Positions 8,861 to 17,120 of a DNA stretch of 26,822 bases are shown one piece after another (position 1 is the first letter of the stretch; each line of letters begins with the position of its first letter). The DNA is from Nemertoderma westbladi (Eukaryota > Xenacoelomorpha > Nemertodermatida > Nemertodermatidae). The translations under genes and the position numbers were made by a program. The stretch lies in the NCBI GenBank assembly GCA_032718475.1, contig JAUCBJ010008421.1, forward strand, positions 1 to 26,822. Reading direction: 5' to 3'. The notes below the pieces were generated by a model. It was not told where the DNA came from, ran no database searches, and was given only the letters and a program-made list of their open reading frames with translations.

Positions 8861-9903
8861 CGTAGTTTGTTTAGGCTTGATAGTAGTCTGTCAGTATTTG
8901 GTCTGCATTTTGTTTGAATAGTCTGTACGCGTAGCGTAATATTTATTATTCAGAGTTTATGCGATTATTCGCAACATTCATATCCCCAAGTTTATTCCTA
9001 CAGTAATTGTGTTTGTTATACATACCGTTATAGTTAAACTAACCCCGGTACTACATCAGGACTGCTCGGCGTAGGTAAAGACTGGAGATTTTGTGCTTTG
9101 GTCACTCCGGCAGATACCGTGGTTCTTTTAGCTGTTCAAGTATTTTTAACTACTAATTATTTGTGTACAAGTACTTGTACCTAATTTAGGATTTAGTGTA
9201 CAGTACTTTCCGAAGGTGATTAGTGTGTAGGCAGTGTATTTGTGTTGTAAAGTGGTTAATAGGCACGTTGGTTCTGGTAGACCGCGGTAATTAATCTCTA
9301 GGTAGGAACACTCCGTGATACATAACGTAGTACCTATAGCGATACGGTTATAGGTCGTCAGGCGGTGGTATTTTCCTATCTGGACAACGCAGTATATTTA
9401 CTACTACTTATTATTTTCAAATACCGTAGTAACCTGTCCGTTGTAATAACCAGATATTCTAACCCTTTGTTAGGCTGGTTAGTAGACTTCTTGTAAAATT
9501 ACCCTAAAAATTCGTATTTGTGTATTTGTAATTAAATTTTTGTGTTTATTTAGAGATTGTAATCTCAACCCGAATTGTACGTAATTTGTAGTATTAAGTA
9601 ACTTAGGTAAATTAGAATTATTTGTTTTAGTGTCTAACAAGTAGCACTCCACTGAGAGCGCACAGCTTATGTGTAGTGACTCCCCCAGAAATAATAACAT
9701 TTATTTCAAACATTGACAAAACCCATTAAACGGGTATATATATATTATAAATCAACTCAAACGATTTATAAATAGTAGGCCTGCCATATAACAATTAGGT
9801 CTCAATATCAGTTGGACTACTGCTTAAATAACGGCAATAAAGTAAGTTAAAGTAACCAAGTAACCCTTAAAATTCAGAAATTCAGTTATTTAAAATAATT
9901 GAT

Positions 9904-10148
9904 ATACCGGTATTTACAATAGGCTTATTATCTTTATTTTCATAAACTTAAGCTGAAATCATACCGGTATTCTGTAATTAATTCTAGTTAATAATTATAC
10001 TTATATATACTATAAGTGTAAACTGCATACCGGTATCCACGATAGGCCTATTATATATATATATATTTGTGCTAAGATTATATACTGGTATTTTGTGAAA
10101 AACCTAGTCTGTAATAATACTTATATATACCATAAGCATACCGGTATT
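9904..10148. repeat. Array of TACCGGTA palindromes (right arm)
   Basis: TACCGGTA at about 9906, 9962, 10029 and 10140, with a TACTGGTA variant near 10085; the spacing is about 55-67 bp. It mirrors the left array in order and spacing, which shows the array predates the divergence of the two copies. Confidence 0.75.
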
Positions 10149-10282
10149 CTAATATTATATATATATCACGCTACACTGAGTAGCAGTATCGGTAATTAAT
10201 TACTAGGCTAGCAGTTAATGCTGAATTACTAGACTTGCTTAGACTGTAATATAGCAGTAGGCATTCAACTGTGCAAACAAAC

Positions 10283-13200
10283 ATGTCTGATACTAAGCAG
10301 AACCTGTCAGACAGTTTATTAGATGTAACTATCTGCGACTCAGATAAGGGTGTAGAACCGTCTACACCTAAGTTCAGTTCACCTCCCACTGTGAGGAAGG
10401 TCATCCCTCCAGTAGTAATAACAGAACCTAGGCTGGTCCAACACCGTAGGTCTATCATAGGCACTCGAGCTCAGGTCAAGCGGGACCAAGAAGCAGCAGA
10501 ACAACAACAACCCGCGAGCCAAGAACTTATTTCTCAATGGCCCGACAGCTCCAGTAGTGAGGATACTGTAGAGCTGACACCCGAGCGCGGAGCAAAGATA
10601 ACGGATGCGGTTTATTCGGATCCCCTTCTCATCCTGCCTGCGGCCGTACTCACTAGGTTATTGATCGCGGTGGAAGAACACCAGATCGATTGGGCGAGAA
10701 GTAAGCGATCAACTAAAGATAGTTATGAGGGATACACAAGGGAAGAACTGAAGTCTATGGTCGAGTCGCAATGGAACTTCCCCGGACCCGGACTCCCGTT
10801 TGATTTATCAGAAGCTGCCTGGGAAGACATACACCGGATGGGAGTGGCCAAGGAGACCACCGATCCAGCTGTGTGGAAGAGGTCCGCAGCCGGATACGCA
10901 CAGGGATTCTTCAGCTCTATGGAGCGAGTAGAAAAACAACTGTTTCAACAACCCCAAGGACCTCAAGAGCAGGGACAACTGCTTTATCAAGTTAGAGAAA
11001 GAATTCTACGAATCAGGCTAATCTTATCAGCCTTTGAGGAGGCTTCTAAAAGAAGACAAGACACGTCGTTGCAAGTTGCTGTAAAGACTTGGTTTCAAAA
11101 GGTGAGTCTCCAGGTTCAAGGAACGGCTCAGTGGAAAGTCCAACTAGATGAGCGCTCAACCCATGGAGAATCAACAGACGCTACATTTTCCCAAGTGGAA
11201 AGTGAAGCGACAGCAGAGAAACCGCATAAGAGGGATGCTATTGACATCTATCTGTCGGACTATCAACGTTTTGTAGGAGATGAAGAGTTGAGGAGAAGAC
11301 TAGAGGGACTTAGCCCTAATAGTGAAGGAGCCCAGCGTGTGTTGGACGCCATCGATGTGGATAGGTTAGCTGCGAACCAAGCTAAATTTGATGAACAACT
11401 CCGCATCGCTAGAGTCCAAGAAGAACAAGTAAAGAAAAAACGTATAGAAGACAGAAAGATAGCAGCAGCGGCAGCAGCAGAAGCAGAAGCAGAAAGAAAG
11501 GCGGTAGAAGCAGCGGCAGAGGCAAAAGCGGCAGCGGCAGAGGCAAAAGCGGCAGCAGCGGCAGAAGCGGAAAGAAAGATAGCAGTGGCAGAAGCAGAAC
11601 GGAGAGCGGCTGAAGAGATCGCCCAACTAGAGTTGGAAAATCTTCAAGAGCGGCAAGACAACTTTAATAAACAGTTAACAGCTAGTAATATGCAGATGAT
11701 GAATCGATCTACTCCCAAAAGACAAGGTTATACATCATCTGAGGAAGGCGATACCACCGATCCTGAAGGCGGAGGAAATCGATCTCGCCTAAGCAGACGT
11801 AAAAGAACATCCCACCGTCAGAAATTGCCTGATTTGCCTCCAGCTGTTAGAAGGCAACTAAATAACACCAACTTAGGTAGTACAGAACCCACAGACCAAA
11901 TAATTAAAATAGAAAGACTCCCTACTATAGTAGATGAGCCTGAAATAATTAGGCCTGTTCCCGAAGCCACCCTTTCGGTGGTAGAGACACCTGTACTCCC
12001 TGAATCTACCTCTAAATTCCCTTTGCACAGTACCAAGCTACCTGTGCCCAGCAGAACAGCCCATGAGACAGTTCATGCCCTGGACTCCGAGCGAAATATT
12101 CATGATTTGTCGCCCATTGTCCCTCGTCCGCCCGCTACAACGTTGGCGAATCCCGCTTCGGCGGTTGAATGGGTGGATGAGAGACGACGGGGGATGGATC
12201 TCCTGCTCGGACAGATGCAGGAGACCGTTCAGCAATTCAAGGGCACAGTAAGGGAAAGTAGATTAGAGTTGCAAGAAGTGCAGCAAAGTATCGCGCTAGA
12301 ATGCGATAAATTAGTAAATACACAAAAGGGTATACCAACACCCCCCGTAACAATGTGTCAACCTGTTAGGTCTGAAGTATCTCATGCGCAAGGTGTGGAG
12401 CCTACACGCATCTATACTGCTAGCGAAGTAGAAACTCCTATAGTGAACCCTATTAAGGGTAATTATAGACCTGTTGATAATGATATTCCCTATAGACCGG
12501 ATCATAATCCGAGAAATTTATATACCGATAACTCGATATTAAATAACACGATGGCCCAAGAAAGTTTTACGCGTCAAATGGCTAGAACCGAAGCCCGGCA
12601 AGCGGTAAAGGTGGGAGAGATCGTCAAGTTCAATGGAGATGAGATGAAATGGTTACCTTTTAATGAATATTACAAAGATAACATACAGAACTCTGTGCTA
12701 TCTAATGGAGAGAAACTTAGATTCCTCATCGAGTGCTTGGAAGGATCTCCCAAGTTAATGGCGTTAAAGTTTATTGGACATCCAGACGGATTAAGACAAG
12801 TTTGGGATACACTAAACATCAGGTATGGTAATAGGAATAACATAGCTGGGTATTTGTATGCAAAGTTGGTAGCGCCCCGAAAGTTTATTAGCAGCGGAAT
12901 TATAGAGTTTTCCGATGAGATTCAGGAGATCTGCAGACAATTAGATTGGCTAGGTAAGTCTCATGAGTATCAGAATGCTATGGTTATTAGAGCAGTGGCT
13001 TCTACTTTACCGAAGGGTGGAGTAGGTACACGCTGGGATAAGAAAGTGTTATATATGATGGAACAACAACGACGAGACCCTACCATGGCTGATCTCATGT
13101 CATTCCTAGATGGAGAAGTGAAATTACAGCTCCTGAAACTGTCCAGAGAGAAGACACCGGAAAACAAGGTAAGTGAAAAACCCGTCGCTAGGAGAAAGGT

Positions 13201-16200
13201 AACACCAGTGTGTTATACAGATGATGGCGAAAGCCAGACTTCTCAAGGAGAAGATAGCGGGAAAGACACTGACAGATCTTATTACGTAAATAAAATGCCT
13301 AAAGATCAGGTAAGTAAATTCAAGTCTCGAACCAATGACAGGAGAGAACAGGTAAGAAAAACTCCTCCTACGTCTCCCAAGAGAATTCAGGTGAGAAAGC
13401 CCGAAGAAAAGACAAGTGTACACAATGTCACTCAGAGTAAGGTAAGTAACATCAAACCGAAATGTGCGCTATGTGATGGGACCCATCGCTTGAATATGTG
13501 TGATGAATTTCTAAAGAAATCATTAACTGAGAGACGTGAAGTCATGTGGGATAAGCGGTTGTGTTATAATTGCCTCAGACATGGACACCAACGGCGAACC
13601 TGTTACTCTGACACAAGATGTGCCAAGTGCGGTGCGAAACATCATATCTTGTTGCACACTGAATTCGAGCGAAATAGTCCGAGTCAGGTAAGTGATTCCG
13701 AACTACATGTCCAATTCAGTGATGTGAACGACACTGATCAATCTGAGATGGAAGGATTCTATACAGACGAGTTCTCCGACGAAAACGAATCCTGTTACAC
13801 GATAAATACCACAGTGTATCGAGCACTCACGTATGAAAAGGATACGGACAGCGACCTTACCCTAACTACTTCTGATCAACCACCATTTTGGAAAGCGCCA
13901 ACTTCCAATGTAGGGATTAGAGAATTTCCTGTGGTACAGGTAAGGGTCCACGGACCAAAAAGGAGTTATGTAGTGAACGCCCTCCTTGACTCCGGTAGTA
14001 CAGGAACATTCATCGACAAAGAGCTAGCCGAGGACATATTCGCTGGACAACCCAAGTTCCGAACTAAGCTAAACATGTCAGGAATTATGCAAGTTTGGAA
14101 ATCCACAGTAACAGCGGATTATTATGTAGGTGCGTTGTCCACCCCTCAGGACGAACTAGGAGAACATAGCATAAGGTCAGTGAAAATGGTGGCTATAAAG
14201 AACTTCGCTACTACTCAAGCAGACCTTTATAATTGGGACGAGGATGAGAGCATCCAACATCTTAAGATACCTCGATTCCAGACTGATCATCCTGGAGTGC
14301 AAATACTCATCGGCCAAAACGCGCATGAGGCGCTCGAAACATTGGAGAAACGGCCTGCTCAACCGCAGCCACTACAGACCTATGCGGTAAGAACTAGAGT
14401 AGGTTGGTACTTTACTGGCCCTTCCCGTAGAACTCTCATGGAAAGATTACCGAAAGATCAGGTATATCAAGCGCGAGAATGGGAAGTTGAGAACAGTGAG
14501 TTCGACGATCCAACTGAGGGAACTCCATACTCCTCAGACAACGACGATATACATCAACTTTTTGATGAGGAGAATGCCATCGATCTCCTTAAGGAAAACG
14601 AGACTTGGCAAAATCAAGTGAACTTATGTCAACTCCTTCTCCCATCCGAGCGAGACGAATATAACGACGAGCTTAATGACGTCATTGAACGTTATAATGC
14701 CAAGACTCGGGATGAACACGCCGTGAGATTCTTTACTCAAGAGGTCGTAGAGCCCAACTCCTACGATAAGGCCCTATCGGTGGAGGAAGAAAGAGCCAAG
14801 CAGATCCAAGCGACAACTACTCGTTTTCTTAAAGATCAAGGTAGATATGAGATAGGTCTTCCTTTCCGAAAGCGAGAACCAAAGTTCATTAACAACAGAC
14901 CTTTGGCAGAGAAAAGAATTGCTCAACTACATCGACGCCTTACGGCAAATTCTTCAGCTAAAGAAATGTATCAAACACAGTTGAAGAAGTTTATTAGCAA
15001 GGGATATACGGAGCTAGTACCGGAAGAAACCCCTATAACTGAGAGAACGTATTACTTAACTCACCATTACGTTCCCAAACCCGGTAAACCCCATGAAGTA
15101 CGAGTGGTGTTTGACGGTTCCGCCCTTTATATGGGCCAATCTCTTAATTCTGAATTCTTACCCGGACCCAACTTACTCCAATCCTTGTTGGGAATACTAT
15201 TAAGAGTAAGACAATATTCCATTGCTTTCGCCTCAGATATAGAAGGCATGTTCTTACAAGTCAAAGCGCTGGATAGGGATCGAGATAGCCTACGATTTTT
15301 GTGGTGGCCTGAAGGAGACCTCAATAAGAAACCTGTGGAGTACTGGATGACCATCCAAGCTTTTGGGATAATCTCGAGCCCTTCAAACGCCTGTTCCGTG
15401 GTGCGCACTACTGCGGATGACAACCGAGACGCCTTCTCTAAAGAAGTGATCGACAATATCAAACGAGACATCTACATGGACGATAATCTGAAGTCCCTTC
15501 CATCAGTAGAAGAAGCCATTGAGGTCGCTAAAGGAACGGTAGAATGCTTAAAGAAAGGAGGATTTCGATTAACTAAATTCACTAGCAACTCCCGTGAGTT
15601 TCTGGAGTCGATCCCGGTAGAAGATCGAGGAACAAAAGACCTAGATCTAATAAAGGATGATCTCCCAGAAACTAAGACCCTTGGTTTGAAATGGGACACA
15701 GAAAGAGATATCCTGTTTTTCCAATTAAAACAGCGAGATAATCCAGTTCGGACTAAACGGATTTGTTTAAGTATCCTGAGCACTTATTTCGATCCATTGG
15801 GATTTATTAGCCCAGTTATATTAATTGCTCGGAGTTTAGTACAACAAATGTGGCTCGAAAACCACTCATGGGACGATCCACTTAAGGGAGAATTATTAAA
15901 GAAGTGGATGAAATGGGAAGATTCTCTACCAGCCATCGAAAACTTCATAATTTCCCGTTCATATTTTGGTCATGTTCTCCCTACGTATTCATATCAACTC
16001 CATGTGTTTGGAGACGCCAGCGATATGGGAATCGGTATAGTAGCCTACCTAAGGGTGGAAACTCCGGACGGAATCAAAGTCGCCTTGGTTACCTCTAAGG
16101 CATTAATAAACAACAAGTTGAAAGTTCCTCGAGCGGAGTTAAAAGCGGCTCTATACGCTACAGCCATCGGCCGGAATGTAACAGAACAGATCGACTATCC

Positions 16201-16258
16201 CCTGGAGAGATGCCGGCCGAGAGCGACGAGGGACTGGAGGAGGAGACCATTACGTTGA
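10283..16258 (+). CDS. BEL/Pao gag-pol polyprotein, truncated in RNase H
   Basis: One open frame of 1991 codons. I place the start at the ATG at 10283, not the in-frame GTG at 10271, because copy 1 also starts at this ATG. In order: an N-terminal region; an Ala/Glu-rich coiled-coil-like stretch (about 393-445); a DUF1759-like gag core (about 783-930, FNGDEMKW); three zinc knuckles (C1061-C1064-H1068-C1073; C1094-C1097-H1102-C1107; C1113-C1116-H1120-H1125); an A17-type aspartic protease (LLDSGSTGTFI, D1236); RT (about 1560-1760) with D1652 and YMDD 1731-1734; and RNase H with D1911 and E1952. Homology stops near residue 1977, followed by about 14 unrelated residues, so the last RNase H acids and the integrase are missing. 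There are no internal stops or frameshifts. The intact frame suggests a young copy; without integrase it could not transpose alone. Confidence 0.9.
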   Translation: MSDTKQNLSDSLLDVTICDSDKGVEPSTPKFSSPPTVRKVIPPVVITEPRLVQHRRSIIGTRAQVKRDQEAAEQQQPASQELISQWPDSSSSEDTVELTPERGAKITDAVYSDPLLILPAAVLTRLLIAVEEHQIDWARSKRSTKDSYEGYTREELKSMVESQWNFPGPGLPFDLSEAAWEDIHRMGVAKETTDPAVWKRSAAGYAQGFFSSMERVEKQLFQQPQGPQEQGQLLYQVRERILRIRLILSAFEEASKRRQDTSLQVAVKTWFQKVSLQVQGTAQWKVQLDERSTHGESTDATFSQVESEATAEKPHKRDAIDIYLSDYQRFVGDEELRRRLEGLSPNSEGAQRVLDAIDVDRLAANQAKFDEQLRIARVQEEQVKKKRIEDRKIAAAAAAEAEAERKAVEAAAEAKAAAAEAKAAAAAEAERKIAVAEAERRAAEEIAQLELENLQERQDNFNKQLTASNMQMMNRSTPKRQGYTSSEEGDTTDPEGGGNRSRLSRRKRTSHRQKLPDLPPAVRRQLNNTNLGSTEPTDQIIKIERLPTIVDEPEIIRPVPEATLSVVETPVLPESTSKFPLHSTKLPVPSRTAHETVHALDSERNIHDLSPIVPRPPATTLANPASAVEWVDERRRGMDLLLGQMQETVQQFKGTVRESRLELQEVQQSIALECDKLVNTQKGIPTPPVTMCQPVRSEVSHAQGVEPTRIYTASEVETPIVNPIKGNYRPVDNDIPYRPDHNPRNLYTDNSILNNTMAQESFTRQMARTEARQAVKVGEIVKFNGDEMKWLPFNEYYKDNIQNSVLSNGEKLRFLIECLEGSPKLMALKFIGHPDGLRQVWDTLNIRYGNRNNIAGYLYAKLVAPRKFISSGIIEFSDEIQEICRQLDWLGKSHEYQNAMVIRAVASTLPKGGVGTRWDKKVLYMMEQQRRDPTMADLMSFLDGEVKLQLLKLSREKTPENKVSEKPVARRKVTPVCYTDDGESQTSQGEDSGKDTDRSYYVNKMPKDQVSKFKSRTNDRREQVRKTPPTSPKRIQVRKPEEKTSVHNVTQSKVSNIKPKCALCDGTHRLNMCDEFLKKSLTERREVMWDKRLCYNCLRHGHQRRTCYSDTRCAKCGAKHHILLHTEFERNSPSQVSDSELHVQFSDVNDTDQSEMEGFYTDEFSDENESCYTINTTVYRALTYEKDTDSDLTLTTSDQPPFWKAPTSNVGIREFPVVQVRVHGPKRSYVVNALLDSGSTGTFIDKELAEDIFAGQPKFRTKLNMSGIMQVWKSTVTADYYVGALSTPQDELGEHSIRSVKMVAIKNFATTQADLYNWDEDESIQHLKIPRFQTDHPGVQILIGQNAHEALETLEKRPAQPQPLQTYAVRTRVGWYFTGPSRRTLMERLPKDQVYQAREWEVENSEFDDPTEGTPYSSDNDDIHQLFDEENAIDLLKENETWQNQVNLCQLLLPSERDEYNDELNDVIERYNAKTRDEHAVRFFTQEVVEPNSYDKALSVEEERAKQIQATTTRFLKDQGRYEIGLPFRKREPKFINNRPLAEKRIAQLHRRLTANSSAKEMYQTQLKKFISKGYTELVPEETPITERTYYLTHHYVPKPGKPHEVRVVFDGSALYMGQSLNSEFLPGPNLLQSLLGILLRVRQYSIAFASDIEGMFLQVKALDRDRDSLRFLWWPEGDLNKKPVEYWMTIQAFGIISSPSNACSVVRTTADDNRDAFSKEVIDNIKRDIYMDDNLKSLPSVEEAIEVAKGTVECLKKGGFRLTKFTSNSREFLESIPVEDRGTKDLDLIKDDLPETKTLGLKWDTERDILFFQLKQRDNPVRTKRICLSILSTYFDPLGFISPVILIARSLVQQMWLENHSWDDPLKGELLKKWMKWEDSLPAIENFIISRSYFGHVLPTYSYQLHVFGDASDMGIGIVAYLRVETPDGIKVALVTSKALINNKLKVPRAELKAALYATAIGRNVTEQIDYPLERCRPRATRDWRRRPLR
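10616..11146 (+). other. 177-codon gag module absent from Pao copy 1
   Basis: This 531-bp block is missing from copy 1, where GTTTAT joins directly to GATGAGCG in frame. The block encodes a mixed hydrophobic and charged region including LLILPAAVLTRLL and WEDIHRMGV. It has no recognised domain. Its length is an exact multiple of three, so gain or loss did not disturb gag. Confidence 0.75.
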
Positions 16259-16635
16259 TGCAGATCGATTGCGAGGTCGTAGACGCGCGGATGCTGAACG
16301 TAACCCGCGGACAGCCGACGACCGGCGATCTCATGGCCACTCCGCCCGAGGACCCCGTCGCCTACCGAACCGACGAGGACAGCGTAGAGGATTCCGTGGT
16401 CTCCGTGCGTTACGAGACCCCGCGAGCTCGAGAGGCGAGTGTGAGGAACTTCCCGAGCGGATCGCTGAAGGCAGGGCGACGTCGCATGTGATTGGATTAC
16501 TCTTTTTCAGGTTGTTTCTGATTGGACATCTCCGCTGACCTTGACGGTGTATCAGAATGAATTTCACTTATGATTGGTTGATTATTGTTGACTTATATGA
16601 TTGGCTGACTCTGTGACCACGGACGGACACCGTAG
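16212..16635. promoter_or_regulatory. GC-rich segment then four inverted CCAAT boxes
   Basis: 16212-16490 is GC- and CpG-rich, unlike its surroundings, and is open in several frames at once (for example 16210-16491 plus, an acidic 93-residue frame), which is weak evidence for coding. It is followed by four TGATTGG motifs (16489-16495, 16519-16525, 16571-16577, 16599-16605), which are reversed CCAATCA. This could be a host promoter or CpG-rich first-exon region joined to the truncated Pao element. No gene was identified. Confidence 0.35.
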
Positions 16636-17120
16636 CTAAATCGGTTTCGTTTGTTACTTTATTTGACTACTAAATCGGTTTCGTTTGTTACTTTATTTGA
16701 CTACTAAATCGGTTTCGTTTGTTACTTTATTTGACTACTAAATCGGTTTCGTTTGTTACTTTATTTGACTACTAAATCGGTTTCGTTTGTTACTTTATTT
16801 GACTACTAAATCGGTTTCGTTTGTTACTTTATATGACTACTAAATCGGTTTCGTTTGATACTTTATTTGACTACTAAATCGGTTTCGTTTGTTACTTTAT
16901 TTGACTACTAAATCGGTTTCGTTTGTTACTTTATTTGACTACTAAATCGGTTTCGTTTGTTACTTTATTTGACTACTAAATCGGTTTCGTTTGTTACTTT
17001 ATTTAACTACTAAATCGGTTTCGTTTGTTACTTTATTTAACTACTAAATCGGTTTCGTTTGTTACTTTATATAACTACTAAATCGGTTTTGTTTGTTACT
17101 TTATTTGACTACTAACTCGG
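16636..17120 (+). repeat. 34-bp minisatellite, about 14 units
   Basis: Unit CTAAATCGGTTTCGTTTG + TTACTTTATTTGACTA, repeated head-to-tail with very few substitutions (TATATGAC, TTTAACTA and GGTTTTGTT variants). The last unit decays at CTAACTCGGTGATGGG. Confidence 0.95.

Larger units (their letters stand above)
8014..10282 (+). other. Non-coding leader of Pao copy 2
   Basis: A 2.27 kb stretch between the motif and the gag ATG. It holds a near-identical direct repeat pair at 8430-8570 and 8720-8860 and an ACCGGT array at 9904-10148. The 73-codon minus frame at 9479-9700 and the minus frame overlapping the gag start (10171-10464) are not supported. No obvious primer-binding site was recognised. 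Confidence 0.55.
6886..16211 (+). mobile_element. BEL/Pao-like retrotransposon, copy 2 (3'-truncated)
   Basis: Order: terminus TGTAAAAGCTT, upstream block (6886-8013), long leader (8014-10282), then one gag-pol frame that loses homology inside RNase H near 16211. The RT, zinc-knuckle and DUF1759-like signatures place it in BEL/Pao. No integrase, no 3' LTR and no target-site duplication are seen, so the 3' part was lost or replaced. The 5' end pairs head-to-head with copy 1 across a 2.5 kb spacer. Confidence 0.75.

Noticed and set aside
10271-10282. Upstream GTG as start of gag-pol
   Set aside because: Copy 1 starts at the ATG equivalent to 10283; animal translation prefers ATG.
11366-11626. 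Cys/Phe-rich minus-strand frame
   Set aside because: Antisense shadow of the Ala/Glu-rich coiled-coil region of gag.
1-16211. Giant TIR DNA transposon with the inverted arms as its terminal repeats
   Set aside because: The arms point away from a spacer rather than bounding cargo at their outer ends, no transposase is seen, and both start with a TG terminus typical of an LTR.
16210-16491. 93-residue acidic protein
   Set aside because: The GC-rich block is open in several frames on both strands and resembles no known family; recorded only as an unassigned segment.
16636-17120. CRISPR or telomere-like array
   Set aside because: Contiguous 34-bp units without spacers; an ordinary minisatellite.
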